Source: Marinobacter maritimus (GTDB lineage Bacteria; Pseudomonadota; Gammaproteobacteria; Pseudomonadales; Oleiphilaceae). From it: 64,000 nucleotides of DNA. Numbering within the stretch: the stretch's first letter is position 1; each line of letters starts with the position of its first letter. Position numbers and translations under genes: made by a program. This document shows, piece after piece, positions 7,707-17,020 of the stretch. The stretch lies in the NCBI RefSeq assembly GCF_007671675.1, contig NZ_VCGW01000001.1, forward strand, positions 62,001 to 126,000. The letters run 5' to 3'. Below the pieces are notes generated by a model. That model did not search any database. It was not told the origin of the DNA and saw only the letters and a list, made by a program, of their open reading frames with translations.

Positions 7707-9188
7707 ATGAGCCCGTTCCATCCCATCATCTACGTTCGTGGCTACGCCATGACCGCCAGTGAAATTGCCGATACCGTATCCATGCCCTATATGGGCTTTA
7801 ACCTGGGCGCAACGAAGGTTCGACAATCCTGGGATGGAACAATCTACAAGCAGGTCTTTGAATCACCGATGATGCGCCTGATGAAGGATTACGGTTATAC
7901 GGATGCCTTCTCCGATGGTGCCGAGATCGACCGGGACATTACCCATAAATCCGTCATCATCTACCGCTATTACGATCAGGCAGACAAGGATTTTGGTGAA
8001 GGTAAGCCCCTTTCCATTCCTGCAGCCGCTGTCCAGCTAAGAGATCTGATTCTGAATGTGCGGCAACGCTTGTGTGGTGATGATGCACAATTGCTTGAGG
8101 AATTCCGGGTGCATCTGGTGGCGCACTCCATGGGTGGTCTGGTATGCCGATGCCTGCTACAAAATGATGGGGTCAACACGCCTGCTGTACGACAAATGGT
8201 AGATAGGGTGTTTACCTATGCCACGCCACACAACGGCATAGAAATGGCCGGGATCAATGTGCCTGCGTTCCTCGGGCTCTGGGATATCAACAACTTCAAT
8301 CGCGAGACCATGGCAGGTTACCTGGGGTTAGACGGCAAGCCCGAAAGGGTGGACTCTCTGGACGGTAAATTCGATCCGGATCGGTTTTTTTGCCTGGTTG
8401 GGACCAATCAGCAGGACTATGGAGCGGCCAAAGGTGTATCAAAGTGGCTTGCTGGCAAGATGAGTGACGGCCTCGTAGCCATTGAGAATGCGACGGTTCA
8501 GGGTGCGCCCAGGGCTTTCGTGTACCGCAGCCACAGTGGCCCTTATGGCATCGTTAACTCGGAAGACGGTTACCAGAACATGGTGCGGTTCCTGTTCGGT
8601 GATGTGCGCGTCGACGGTATGATGGACGTGGAATCGCTGCCGCTGCCGCCTTCGGTCGAGAAGGCAAAAGAAAAGGGCCGCCGCGTACGGGCCTCCTATT
8701 ATTTCGAGGCCACCGTATCACCCCGTGGAGCACGCAGTTTTCGTTTGACTGAAAGGCGCAGAGAAACCTTCAGTGCCGTGCTGCGCAAGTTCGACGAGAT
8801 GATGAAACCCAGGCAGGCAGGGCTGGATTCCGCTCGCTCTCCCATGCTGTTCTCAACTTTTCTTGATAGTTCGAAAATTACCGTTGAGCGCGGGCGCACG
8901 ATGGTTATGACCGTGGAGCTTGCGGTTTCCGCGACGGATTACTTTATCGATGGTGCGCTGTGGACGGAGCATCGTGTGGAAGGCGAGTACCTTTACCGGG
9001 ATACGCTCACGCTGAAAATGACGCCGGCAGGAGACGGCTGGAACCTGCGGTATGTCACCACGGATGAACAGTGGAGTGAGCGCGGCGGAAGTAAGGCCGA
9101 GCAGGATGGTGACAACTATCTGATACCACTGTCGTCGAAGAAAGGTTTCAGCGCCCAGCTGAAGTTGTCGCTCCGACGCCGCATATAA
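7707..9188 (+). CDS. Alpha/beta hydrolase, lipase/esterase-like, with C-terminal extension
   Basis: 493 residues from ATG 7707 with AAAGGAAG upstream. The N-terminal 300 residues form an alpha/beta hydrolase: the HPIIYVRGYAM beta-strand/oxyanion region near residue 5, and the nucleophile elbow VAHSMGGLVCR near 140 (Ser in AHSMGG), followed by TYATPHNGIEMAG, as in PGAP1-like and triacylglycerol lipases. A late His in VYRSHSGPYG may complete the triad. Residues about 310-493 form a beta-rich domain (ASYYFEATVSPRGARSF, MTVELAVSATDYFIDGALW) of unknown role. There is no signal peptide, so it is probably cytoplasmic. Substrate unknown; lipid esters are plausible in a lipid-degrading marine bacterium. 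Confidence 0.75.
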   Translation: MSPFHPIIYVRGYAMTASEIADTVSMPYMGFNLGATKVRQSWDGTIYKQVFESPMMRLMKDYGYTDAFSDGAEIDRDITHKSVIIYRYYDQADKDFGEGKPLSIPAAAVQLRDLILNVRQRLCGDDAQLLEEFRVHLVAHSMGGLVCRCLLQNDGVNTPAVRQMVDRVFTYATPHNGIEMAGINVPAFLGLWDINNFNRETMAGYLGLDGKPERVDSLDGKFDPDRFFCLVGTNQQDYGAAKGVSKWLAGKMSDGLVAIENATVQGAPRAFVYRSHSGPYGIVNSEDGYQNMVRFLFGDVRVDGMMDVESLPLPPSVEKAKEKGRRVRASYYFEATVSPRGARSFRLTERRRETFSAVLRKFDEMMKPRQAGLDSARSPMLFSTFLDSSKITVERGRTMVMTVELAVSATDYFIDGALWTEHRVEGEYLYRDTLTLKMTPAGDGWNLRYVTTDEQWSERGGSKAEQDGDNYLIPLSSKKGFSAQLKLSLRRRI

Positions 9189-9316
9189 ACGGCCTTTGGC
9201 GCGGTTATAAAAGCCTGAAAAGAAACCGGTATCCTGTGAAGAATGATTTGTGGCGGCCCGCATAAGCTGGCAAAGTTCTGCCCAATCAGAATTAACTCCA
9301 CCAAGAGGAAAAGCCG

Positions 9317-10015
9317 GTGACTGATTTTGTAAATTACACGCTGAACGATGGCGTCGCCACAATCGTTATTAACAACGGGAAAGCGAACGCTCTGAGCCAC
9401 GATGTGTTTGAAGCGCTGAATCAGGCTCTCGACCGCGCAGAACAGGACAAGGCCGTGGTTGTCCTGACTGGCCAGCCAGGCATCTTCTCCGGTGGCTACG
9501 ATCTGAAAGAAATGCAAAAGGGCATGAAGGAAGCATCTGCACTGGTTACGGTAGGCTCAAAGCTCACCCGTCGTCTGGCGGCTTTTCCGTTTCCGGTCAT
9601 TGGTGCCTGCAGCGGCCACGCAATTGCTAAGGGTGCGTTTATCATGCTGTCGGTGGACTACCGGATTGGTATTGAGGGCAACTTCAAACTTGGCCTCAAT
9701 GAAGTGGCCATCGGCATGACCATGCACCATGCGGGCATTGAAATTGCCCGTCACCGCTTGGCACCTGCGCACTTTTACCGCTCGGTTATCAATGCCGAAA
9801 TCTATAACCCTGAGGGCGCCGTTTCGGCTGGTTTCCTTGATGAAGTGGTGGCACCGGATCAGCTCCTGAACCGCGCTAATGAGCTTGCTCAGGCGTTCCG
9901 GAAACTGAATATGAGAGCGCACGCCCAGACCAAGCTGAAAACCAAAGCGGGCTACCTGGAGTTGCTGGATCGTAGCATTGAGAAGGATTCTGAGAGCCTG
10001 GGCCTGACAGGTTAA
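9317..10015 (+). CDS. Enoyl-CoA hydratase/isomerase (crotonase) family protein
   Basis: 232 residues from GTG 9317, with AAGAGGAA upstream. The crotonase fold is clear: NGKANALS, the first oxyanion-hole strand IFSGGYDLKEM, and the second, CSGHAIAKGAFIML. The segment GLNEVAIGMTM keeps a Glu at the first catalytic position, but the usual PGAGGTQRL segment is replaced by HHAGIEIARHRL and the second catalytic Glu is not obvious. This argues against a standard hydratase; an isomerase, hydrolase or non-CoA activity is possible. The protein is slightly short for the family (about 255-260). It stands alone, convergent with mtfA. Confidence 0.8.
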   Translation: MTDFVNYTLNDGVATIVINNGKANALSHDVFEALNQALDRAEQDKAVVVLTGQPGIFSGGYDLKEMQKGMKEASALVTVGSKLTRRLAAFPFPVIGACSGHAIAKGAFIMLSVDYRIGIEGNFKLGLNEVAIGMTMHHAGIEIARHRLAPAHFYRSVINAEIYNPEGAVSAGFLDEVVAPDQLLNRANELAQAFRKLNMRAHAQTKLKTKAGYLELLDRSIEKDSESLGLTG

Positions 10016-10032
10016 CGGTAAGGGAAAGAGAG

Positions 10033-10869
10033 TCAGCCCCGGGCCAGCTCTTCAGGGTCTATTCTGTAGAAGTCGCGCAGCAGGTCATACACTGCGGGTT
10101 GTTGTTCTTTCAGATGTTGTGGTTGCTGATAGAAGGTTTCTGTCAGCACCGCAAAAAACTCTGCGGGTTTTGTAGCACCATAGGGGTCGAGCCAGCTTTT
10201 GCGCTGATGCCGCAAAGAGTGCCGGAGGTTGTCGTAGGCTATGGTCATGGTCTGTTGCCACTCATCGGCTTGTTCCCCGCTCAGCGGTGGCGCACCGTCC
10301 GCGCTCCCATCCAGATAATCAAGCTGATGGGCAAATTCGTGGAGGATTACATTGTGTGCGCTTTTCGCCTGCATGGCTCCGCTTTCGCATTCCGCCCAGG
10401 CCAATACGACTTGCCCCATCGATGAGGCTTCCCCTGCCCGAACCTGATTGCTGACGCTAACCACCATGCCGTCGCGCTCCGGAGCTTGCACCCGGTATAC
10501 ATCGGGGTAGACAAGAATGCTGCGCACCTCATCGTAATCGGTATACGAACGCATGACAGTCAAAAGACAGGCATGTCCGGCAATGGCTACCCGAACGCGG
10601 TCGTCCACCTCAAAGCCATCGCAGCCATAGAAGTTCTTTTCCGCGATGAATAGCTGAATTTGTTCTCTCAGCGTTTTCTGAAGCGGCGTTGGCAGTTGGC
10701 GGTACAAAGGTACAGACGATTGCAGATGCTTTCGCCAGGCTTTTGGGAAGGGTTGTTTCAGTTCCCGATCTCGCCGCCAGGAGCGGTAGAAGAACAGATA
10801 AAAAATGGCCAGTGCGATAAAGGCAGCGGCGAAAACAGCGAAGACAGTTGCGGAGGACATCCTTTGCAA
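10033..10869 (-). CDS. mtfA: MtfA-like zinc-dependent peptidase (M90)
   Basis: 278 residues. An N-terminal hydrophobic helix (about 8-28) precedes the soluble domain. The metal motif ILHEFAHQLDYLDG near residue 177 is the HExxH signature of the MtfA family, with the family WLDPYGATKPAEFFAVLTETFY segment further on (Glu ligand). In E. coli MtfA titrates the glucose repressor Mlc and has aminopeptidase activity. No mlc or PTS gene is nearby here. The membrane anchor is a common variant in marine gammaproteobacteria. It faces away from the efflux operon. Confidence 0.85.
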   Translation of the reverse strand: MQRMSSATVFAVFAAAFIALAIFYLFFYRSWRRDRELKQPFPKAWRKHLQSSVPLYRQLPTPLQKTLREQIQLFIAEKNFYGCDGFEVDDRVRVAIAGHACLLTVMRSYTDYDEVRSILVYPDVYRVQAPERDGMVVSVSNQVRAGEASSMGQVVLAWAECESGAMQAKSAHNVILHEFAHQLDYLDGSADGAPPLSGEQADEWQQTMTIAYDNLRHSLRHQRKSWLDPYGATKPAEFFAVLTETFYQQPQHLKEQQPAVYDLLRDFYRIDPEELARG

Positions 10870-10990
10870 ACTCGCGTGATAAATTCAGCTGCTACTCTAG
10901 CACAGACTGATTGGCGAATTGCCCGAACGGCGCCTATGATCAGACACTTGGCAGCGAATCACGGTGGCCACGGTTGAAAGTAAGGATGTT

Positions 10991-11191
10991 ATGCTTCACG
11001 AGATGAGTATTGGTGGAATGCTGTTCAGCCCGCTGGTGGTGCTGGTGCCGTTGGCGTTCATTCTTGCGGCGGCTACGCGACTGGCTCTGCATTATCTGGA
11101 ATTGCGTCGCTATATCTGGAAGGAAGCCTGGTTCGACGTGGCGATGTTCGTTTGTTATCTGGCTGCTATTGTTTATCTGTTCGGGGATTAA
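10991..11191 (+). CDS. DUF1656 small membrane protein (AaeX-like)
   Basis: 66 residues from ATG 10991; TAAGGA at 10981-10986 supports this start over an earlier one at 10964. Two hydrophobic helices and the start LHEMSIGGMLFSPLVV are characteristic of DUF1656, the small partner of AaeA/AaeB-type efflux pumps. It is 9 bp ahead of the membrane-fusion protein gene and clearly belongs to that operon. Its exact role is unknown. Confidence 0.85.
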   Translation: MLHEMSIGGMLFSPLVVLVPLAFILAAATRLALHYLELRRYIWKEAWFDVAMFVCYLAAIVYLFGD

Positions 11192-11200
11192 AGGACTCAC

Positions 11201-12073
11201 ATGGGAAAGCTGGCGCGTATTGGAGTGACATTGCTGGTTGTGGCGGCTGCGGTTTTTGCCGGGACCTGGGTCTGGGATCATTATCTTTATTCACCCTGGA
11301 CCCGTGATGGCCGGATCCGGGCAGATGTTATCACGATTGCCCCCGATGTTTCCGGTTGGGTAACGGGATTAAGTGTGAAGAACAACCTGGCTGTTGATAA
11401 GGGCGATCCTCTTTTTACCATTGATGAAACGCGTTATCAGGCGAAATTTGCCGAAAGTAAAGCGCGCCTCGCTCAGGAGCGCACAGGTTGGGATCTCGCC
11501 AAACACCAGTATGAACGCCGCCAACGCATGGCTGATCGCCAGTCTATCAGTGAGGAGAGCCTGGAGGCTTACCGTATTCGCGCCGAGACAGCCAAAGCCA
11601 GCTACCAACTGGCACAGGCCGAGCTCGAGACAGCCCGGATCGATATGGAACGGACAAAAGTGCTTGCCCCGGAGAGCGGTATTGTTAACAACCTTGCCCT
11701 GCGCCGGGGCAATTACGTGTCCCGAGGGGCGCCGGTGTTATCGCTGATCAAAAGCGACTCCTTTTACGTGACCGGGTATTTTGAAGAAACCAAACTGCAG
11801 TTGGTGCGAGTGGGGCAGAAAGCGCGAATTACTCTGCTTTCTGGCGGAGAGAAGCTCAGTGGCGAGGTGGTCAGCATTGCTCGTGGTATTGCGGATTCAA
11901 ACACCAGCAGCGATAACCAGATGTTGCCCCAGGTGCAGCAAGCCTTTAACTGGGTGCGTCTTGCCCAGCGAATTCCGGTCGATATAACGCTCGACACGCT
12001 TCCGGATGATGTGAATATCAGTGCTGGCATGACGGTTTCCATCTACCTGGAAACAGACCTGGAAGAAGAATAG
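11201..12073 (+). CDS. HlyD-family membrane fusion protein (AaeA/EmrA-like)
   Basis: 290 residues. A single N-terminal helix (about 5-27) anchors it in the inner membrane. The biotinyl-lipoyl-like half-motifs are visible (SPWTRDGRIRADVITIAPDVSGWV and ALRRGNYVSRGAPVLSLI), separated by a coiled-coil hairpin (about 75-150). It bridges the FUSC inner-membrane pump encoded next to an outer-membrane channel, which is not encoded here. In AaeAB systems the cargo is aromatic carboxylic acids. No regulator adjoins this operon, unlike E. coli aaeR. Confidence 0.9.
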   Translation: MGKLARIGVTLLVVAAAVFAGTWVWDHYLYSPWTRDGRIRADVITIAPDVSGWVTGLSVKNNLAVDKGDPLFTIDETRYQAKFAESKARLAQERTGWDLAKHQYERRQRMADRQSISEESLEAYRIRAETAKASYQLAQAELETARIDMERTKVLAPESGIVNNLALRRGNYVSRGAPVLSLIKSDSFYVTGYFEETKLQLVRVGQKARITLLSGGEKLSGEVVSIARGIADSNTSSDNQMLPQVQQAFNWVRLAQRIPVDITLDTLPDDVNISAGMTVSIYLETDLEEE

Positions 12074-12077
12074 CGGC

Positions 12078-14135
12078 GTGGCAGACATGACGCTCCACCC
12101 GCTGGTGGCTCAGCTTCTTACGCCAAACCGGCGCACGGTGATATTTGCGCTGAAAGGTGTGATATCCATGGCGCTGGCATTATTGGTCGCCATGTATCTG
12201 GAGCTTGATCGCCCATACTGGGCGATAGTGTCCGCTGTTTTTCTGCAGATCCGTCCGGAAAGCGGGCTGGTGATTGAAAAAGCTCTGTGCCAGATTTCCG
12301 GTTCGGTGGTCGGCGGTGGTGTGGGAATTCTGATTCTGGCATTTTTCATGCCTTACCCACTGCTGGCACTGGCCTGCCTCACGCTCTGGATCGGTCTGAA
12401 CTCCGCAGCGTCCTCGATGGTGCATAACACCAACTTTATTTACGCATTTGCGATGTCGGGAATGACGGCTGGCCTGGTTATCATCATGGTGATGGCCGAT
12501 CCCAGTGCGGCTGACGGTCGTGCGGTGTTTGATATTGCCCAGTCCCGTATCAGTGAAATTACGGTGGGTGCTCTCTGTGCGATGCTGGTCAGCCAGTTGC
12601 TGTGGCCGGTGACGGTCAAGGACAGCCTGCGCAGCCATTCCCGCAACGTGATCAATGAAACGTTGGAGTACCTCTCGCTGGAGCTGGATCCGGACAGCAC
12701 CCACGAGCAGCGTCATCAGCACGCCGATCAGATTCTCGAAACCCTGGTGATACTGAACGATGATTCCAGCGCGGTTGCCTACGAAGGGCCTGAGGGGCCC
12801 GGTCGAAGCAGGGCGGCAAACCTGCTTTGTAACAAGGTGATGTCACTCCTGGCGGTCACGCAGATTATGGGGCGCTTTCCACGGAACCATCCGGACCTCG
12901 TCTCACCGGCGTTCAGTAAGTTGCTGGCAGACATGCGAAGCCACTTCATCAGAATTGCAGAGGCAAACAGCTATAAGGAGTCCTACCGTCAGGCCCAAGC
13001 GCTAAGGCGGGCTCTGCTGGAGCATAAGGCTGCCTATGTGGATGAATCTGCGATAGTGACCCGGCTCAGCCAGACAGCAGTGGAACTGGTAGCCGATCTG
13101 GTGATGGTGTTGCGAGCTTATAACGCGCTTGAAAACCGCGACCAGACGTTGCTGAAGGCCTCCAAGTTGAAAACCCATCGGGATCCATTGATCGGTGCCG
13201 TCAATGGCTTCCGGACTGCGGTCGTCTTCATGATCGGGGCGGCAATATGGTTAAGCACTGGCAGCACTGCGGCTATTATGCTGATGATCATGCCGGTGGT
13301 GTTCTCGGTCGTGTTTGCCCGGTTTTCACTGGCGGTGCTGACGGTGATGCTGCGGCGCTTGCTATTCGGTGTTGTTGTAGCTGTACCGGTGGCGCTGTTT
13401 TTCGGGCTTGGCGTGTTGTCGAAAAGCAGTGGAGACTTCGAAATGCTGATACTGGTGCTCGCAGGCCCCTTTTTTATCGGCCTTCTGGCGCTCGCAGAGC
13501 GGCCTACGCTGCCTTATGGCCTGGGCTTTTGCATCCCCTTTACGCTCATCGTCCAGCCCGGCAATCACATGACATTCAGTACCGACGTCGCAACCAGTAA
13601 TGCCCTGGGGCTTTTTGTGGGTATCAGCATTCTCTACTGGGTATTCAAATTGATAACGCCTCTGGATGGTCAGGTACTGCAGCGCCGTTTGCTCAAAGCA
13701 ACGGCTCGAGACCTTATCGCCATTGATTCTCAGCGCCGGCCCGAAAACTGGTTTAATGGCCGCATGGGAGAGCGCCTGCTTCGGCTTGCCAACTATGATC
13801 AAGGGTCCGGCAATCCCAGCCGTGTCATGACGGACCTGGGCTTTACCGGCCTCAACATCGGCCACATGTCTATTCGCTTGCGTCGCAGGATAAAGAGTTA
13901 TCGCAGTGCTGCGGTGGATGTAAAGCTTTCCGAGTGGCAGCATGTGCTTGCAGACACCTATTTGATGAGTGCGAGTGGCAACATGAACTCCCGGTTCAGG
14001 GAGGCGAGCGCCGGTCTACTCAGAGCTATCTACGATGCCAAAGAGCCGGATGCGCAAACAGCAACCATTGAAGGTATGTTCGAGCGCATGGCCCTGACGT
14101 TTGAGCGAACCGCCCGGACGTTTCACCAAGTTTAA
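12078..14135 (+). CDS. FUSC-family efflux pump (AaeB-like)
   Basis: 685 residues from GTG 12078 (ATG 12087 is an alternative). Two blocks of about five to six membrane helices (about 20-180 and 370-520) flank a long cytoplasmic region, the repeated FUSC architecture. The DRPYWAIVSAVFLQIRPESG region is diagnostic. It is separated by 4 bp from the fusion protein gene and completes a DUF1656-HlyD-FUSC efflux operon, probably exporting aromatic or other organic acids; the substrate is not shown by sequence. Confidence 0.9.
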   Translation: MADMTLHPLVAQLLTPNRRTVIFALKGVISMALALLVAMYLELDRPYWAIVSAVFLQIRPESGLVIEKALCQISGSVVGGGVGILILAFFMPYPLLALACLTLWIGLNSAASSMVHNTNFIYAFAMSGMTAGLVIIMVMADPSAADGRAVFDIAQSRISEITVGALCAMLVSQLLWPVTVKDSLRSHSRNVINETLEYLSLELDPDSTHEQRHQHADQILETLVILNDDSSAVAYEGPEGPGRSRAANLLCNKVMSLLAVTQIMGRFPRNHPDLVSPAFSKLLADMRSHFIRIAEANSYKESYRQAQALRRALLEHKAAYVDESAIVTRLSQTAVELVADLVMVLRAYNALENRDQTLLKASKLKTHRDPLIGAVNGFRTAVVFMIGAAIWLSTGSTAAIMLMIMPVVFSVVFARFSLAVLTVMLRRLLFGVVVAVPVALFFGLGVLSKSSGDFEMLILVLAGPFFIGLLALAERPTLPYGLGFCIPFTLIVQPGNHMTFSTDVATSNALGLFVGISILYWVFKLITPLDGQVLQRRLLKATARDLIAIDSQRRPENWFNGRMGERLLRLANYDQGSGNPSRVMTDLGFTGLNIGHMSIRLRRRIKSYRSAAVDVKLSEWQHVLADTYLMSASGNMNSRFREASAGLLRAIYDAKEPDAQTATIEGMFERMALTFERTARTFHQV

Positions 14136-14158
14136 TCAGCCGATGAAGGAGTGTTGCC

Positions 14159-15190
14159 GTGTCACGGTCGGAGCAATTTGCCAGCGATAATTACAGCGGT
14201 GTCTGTCCACAGGCCTGGAAGGCGATGGAGGTGGCAAACCGTGTCGATGAGCCGGCGTACGGTGAGGATAGCTGGACGCAACGGGCGGCAGATGGGCTGC
14301 GTTCTCTGTTTGATACAGATTGCGATGTCTACTTTGTGTTTAATGGCACCGCAGCCAACTCGTTGGCTCTGGCGTCCATCGGGCAATCGTTTCACAGCGT
14401 TATCTGCCATGAGTTGGCGCACATTGAAACCGATGAATGTGGGGGGCCGGAATACGCCTCCAACGGCGCCAAGCTCCTGTTGGGTGAGGGTGAGAACGGA
14501 AAACTGACTCCGGAAAGCATTGAGCACCTGGTCACCAAGCGTACCGATATTCATTACCCGAAACCCAAGGCACTGAGCCTTACTCAGGCAACGGAAGTTG
14601 GCACGATCTATACCCCGGATGAACTTCGCGCCATTCGCGCGCTGGCGGATCAGTACAAGCTGAATATCCACATGGACGGTGCCCGGTTTGCAAACGCCGT
14701 GGCGGCGCTCGATGTGCACCCATCAGAAATTACGTGGAAAGCGGGTGTTGATGTGTTGTGCTTCTCCGGAACCAAGAATGGTTTGGCTCTGGGAGAAGCT
14801 GTGGTGTTTTTCAACAAAGCCCTGGCCGAGGACTTTGAATGGCGCTGCAAACAAGCGGGGCAGCTTGCCTCTAAAATGCGATATATTTCTGCACCCTGGT
14901 GTGGATTGCTGGAAAATAACGTGTGGCTGGAAAATGCGCGCCATGCCAACGCCAGTGCGAAAAGGCTTGCGGATGGACTGGCCGGGCTACCGGGAATCAA
15001 GCTGAGGTACCCAAGACAGGTAAACGGGGTGTTTGTAGAAATGCCCGAGGCCTTACAGGCTGCGCTGAGGGCCAAAGGATGGCGTTTCTACAATTTTATT
15101 GGTGGCAGCGCGCGTTTGATGTGCTCCTGGGCCACAACACCGGCGGTTGTTGATCAGTTTCTGGCTGATGTGCGCCAGTTGCAGGCATGA
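14159..15190 (+). CDS. ltaE: Low-specificity L-threonine aldolase
   Basis: 343 residues from GTG 14159 with GAAGGAG upstream. It is a PLP fold-type I enzyme: FNGTAANSLAL (phosphate-binding turn), CHELAHIETDECGGPE, HMDGARFANA (Asp binding the pyridine ring, Arg conserved), and the lysine motif CFSGTKNGLALGEAV near residue 205. The enzyme cleaves L-threonine or L-allo-threonine to glycine and acetaldehyde. It lies 23 bp downstream of the FUSC gene on the same strand but is functionally unrelated to it. Confidence 0.92.
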   Translation: MSRSEQFASDNYSGVCPQAWKAMEVANRVDEPAYGEDSWTQRAADGLRSLFDTDCDVYFVFNGTAANSLALASIGQSFHSVICHELAHIETDECGGPEYASNGAKLLLGEGENGKLTPESIEHLVTKRTDIHYPKPKALSLTQATEVGTIYTPDELRAIRALADQYKLNIHMDGARFANAVAALDVHPSEITWKAGVDVLCFSGTKNGLALGEAVVFFNKALAEDFEWRCKQAGQLASKMRYISAPWCGLLENNVWLENARHANASAKRLADGLAGLPGIKLRYPRQVNGVFVEMPEALQAALRAKGWRFYNFIGGSARLMCSWATTPAVVDQFLADVRQLQA

Positions 15191-15257
15191 GCCAGCGGTT
15201 TACCCGGCTGATGATTTCCATCACAATCTGCGCCATCCCGTATCAGGAGCACTTACT

Positions 15258-15299
15258 ATGCCAAGGCGCACACCAATCTCATTGGAGGTGATCCGGTGA
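15258..15299 (+). CDS. Possible 13-codon upstream ORF coupled to the symporter
   Basis: ATG CCA ... CGG TGA encodes MPRRTPISLEVIR. AGGAG at 15244-15248 is well placed before the ATG. The TGA overlaps the symporter's GTG start (GTGA at 15296-15299). The arrangement would allow translational coupling or leader-peptide control; it could also be chance. Confidence 0.3.
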   Translation: MPRRTPISLEVIR

Positions 15300-16552
15300 G
15301 AGCTCTCTTTCATAGCTATCTGAATGCCTCTCTAATTCTGCGTGTAAGCATCGCTCTGGTGCTGGGTGTGGCCGTCGGTATGATTGGCGGGCAGCAGGCC
15401 GCAGATTGGTTAGCGCCCTTCGGTGAGCTGCTGCTGCGCCTGCTCAAATTCCTTATTGTGCCCATCGTGTTGTTGACACTGATGGTAGGGATCAACCAGG
15501 CGAATATCGGCAGCATGGGGCGCGTTGGGCGGAAGCTGTTCGGGTTTTACGTGATAACAACCGCGCTGGCTATTGTTGTCGGCCTGATGGTAGCAAGCCT
15601 GCTTGAGCCGGGAAGTGGCATAGCTCTGAATGAAGACGCCGAAGTAAAAGTACCGGACAACCCCGGGATTGCGAGCGTGTTGTTGAACATTGTGCCCGAC
15701 AACATTTTTACGGCGTTCACTGAACTGAATTTGTTGGGCATCATCTTTATTGCCATTGTATTTGGCATAGCGTTGTTAAAACTGCGGGAATCAAAAGCCC
15801 ATGCAGAGCTTGGAGAGCACCTTTACAAAGTTGTTGAAGCGCTGAACGAGATCACCCTGAAAGTTATGGCGGGCGTGCTCCAATACGTGCCAATCGGGGT
15901 GTTTGCGATTGTTGCCAAGACAGCTGGTGAGCAGGGGATGGCCACCATTCTCGCGTTGGGCGATATGGTGCTGGTGCTGTACATCGCGCTGGCGGTGCAC
16001 CTGTTTGTTTACTGCGTTCTGATGCGTGCGTCTGGCGTGCGCGTGCGGGCGTTTTTCCGTGAAGCTCGCACGCCCATGGCCACTGCATTTGCCACCCAGA
16101 GCAGTTCAGGCACCTTGCCATTAACGCTGGATGCAGCGCGGCGCCTGGGTATCCCAAAACGGATCTACGGTTTCAGCTTGCCGCTCGGTGCCACCATCAA
16201 TATGGACGGTGCTGCAATCCGTATCGCAATTTCTGCGGTCTTTGCCGCCAACGTGGTCGGCATTCCGCTGGATCTGTTCACCATGGCTGAGATCGTTCTC
16301 ATAGGTACGCTTACCTCTATCGGCACAGCGGGCGTGCCCGGTGCAGGTATAGTGATGATTGCCACCGTTTTCGCTCAGGTGGGTCTGCCTATCGAAACCG
16401 TTGCACTGCTGGTTTCAATTGATGCACTGGTGGGTATGGGGGCTACAGGGCTTAATGTTACCGGGGACCTTGTTGGCACTGCGGTTATTGCTCGCAGCGA
16501 GAATAAACACGTGGCAGAACCTGCTGGTGAAGGTCTGGAGTCCACTGGCTGA
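15296..16552 (+). CDS. Dicarboxylate/amino-acid:cation symporter (DAACS family)
   Basis: 418 residues from GTG 15296, with GGAGGT at 15284-15289. The SDF/GltP family is identified by the serine-rich hairpin TQSSSGTLPLTLDAARRLG (about 265-283), the Na+/substrate motif ATINMDGAAIRIAI (about 300-313) and the second hairpin GTAGVPGAGIVM. These proteins import glutamate, aspartate or C4-dicarboxylates with Na+ or H+. The exact substrate is not resolved; the small/hydrophobic residues around NMDGAA do not allow a firm choice. Confidence 0.9.
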   Translation: MRALFHSYLNASLILRVSIALVLGVAVGMIGGQQAADWLAPFGELLLRLLKFLIVPIVLLTLMVGINQANIGSMGRVGRKLFGFYVITTALAIVVGLMVASLLEPGSGIALNEDAEVKVPDNPGIASVLLNIVPDNIFTAFTELNLLGIIFIAIVFGIALLKLRESKAHAELGEHLYKVVEALNEITLKVMAGVLQYVPIGVFAIVAKTAGEQGMATILALGDMVLVLYIALAVHLFVYCVLMRASGVRVRAFFREARTPMATAFATQSSSGTLPLTLDAARRLGIPKRIYGFSLPLGATINMDGAAIRIAISAVFAANVVGIPLDLFTMAEIVLIGTLTSIGTAGVPGAGIVMIATVFAQVGLPIETVALLVSIDALVGMGATGLNVTGDLVGTAVIARSENKHVAEPAGEGLESTG

Positions 16553-16616
16553 GTAAAGCCGGGTGGCTGGTGTGATAAGGTGCCACTCAGGCTTTCGTTA
16601 TAGTTGGAGGGCTCTT

Positions 16617-16982
16617 GTGAATCGAGCGCAAGGTAAGCTGATCGTTTATTATGATGGGTCCTGCTCTACTTGCATCAAGGATCGTCGCTGGTATGAAAAG
16701 CTGGCGGGGAAGACCGGCGAGTCTGTCGAATGGCTTGATATCACAGGCCGGGACGACGAGCTGCGCGAACAGGGCGTCGATCCGGACAAAGCGCTTCGGG
16801 AACTGCACGTGAAGGACGATCAGGGCGAAATCCACAGTGAGATGGATGCCTACATACTGTTGATGTCGCGAGTGTTCGTGCTGAAACCGCTGGCGTGGCT
16901 GATTTCTTTACCTGTGATTCGGCCCACTCTGGCAAAGCTTTATCATTCATGGGTTGAGCGTCGCCTTGACGCGCGAGCCTGA
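16617..16982 (+). CDS. DUF393 / DCC-family thiol-disulfide oxidoreductase-like protein
   Basis: 121 residues from GTG 16617, chosen because GGAGG lies at 16606-16610; the longer frame from 16563 lacks a site. The N-terminal motif YYDGSCSTC (D13, C16, C19) is the DxxCxxC signature that names the DCC family, on a thioredoxin-like fold. A hydrophobic stretch near the C-terminus (LKPLAWLISLPVIRPTLAKLY) may contact the membrane. Physiological role unknown. The MaoC gene is 38 bp downstream. Confidence 0.8.
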   Translation: MNRAQGKLIVYYDGSCSTCIKDRRWYEKLAGKTGESVEWLDITGRDDELREQGVDPDKALRELHVKDDQGEIHSEMDAYILLMSRVFVLKPLAWLISLPVIRPTLAKLYHSWVERRLDARA

Positions 16983-17020
16983 TCCAGTAACTGCCATACC
17001 GAGATCCCGGAGAACCCTGA

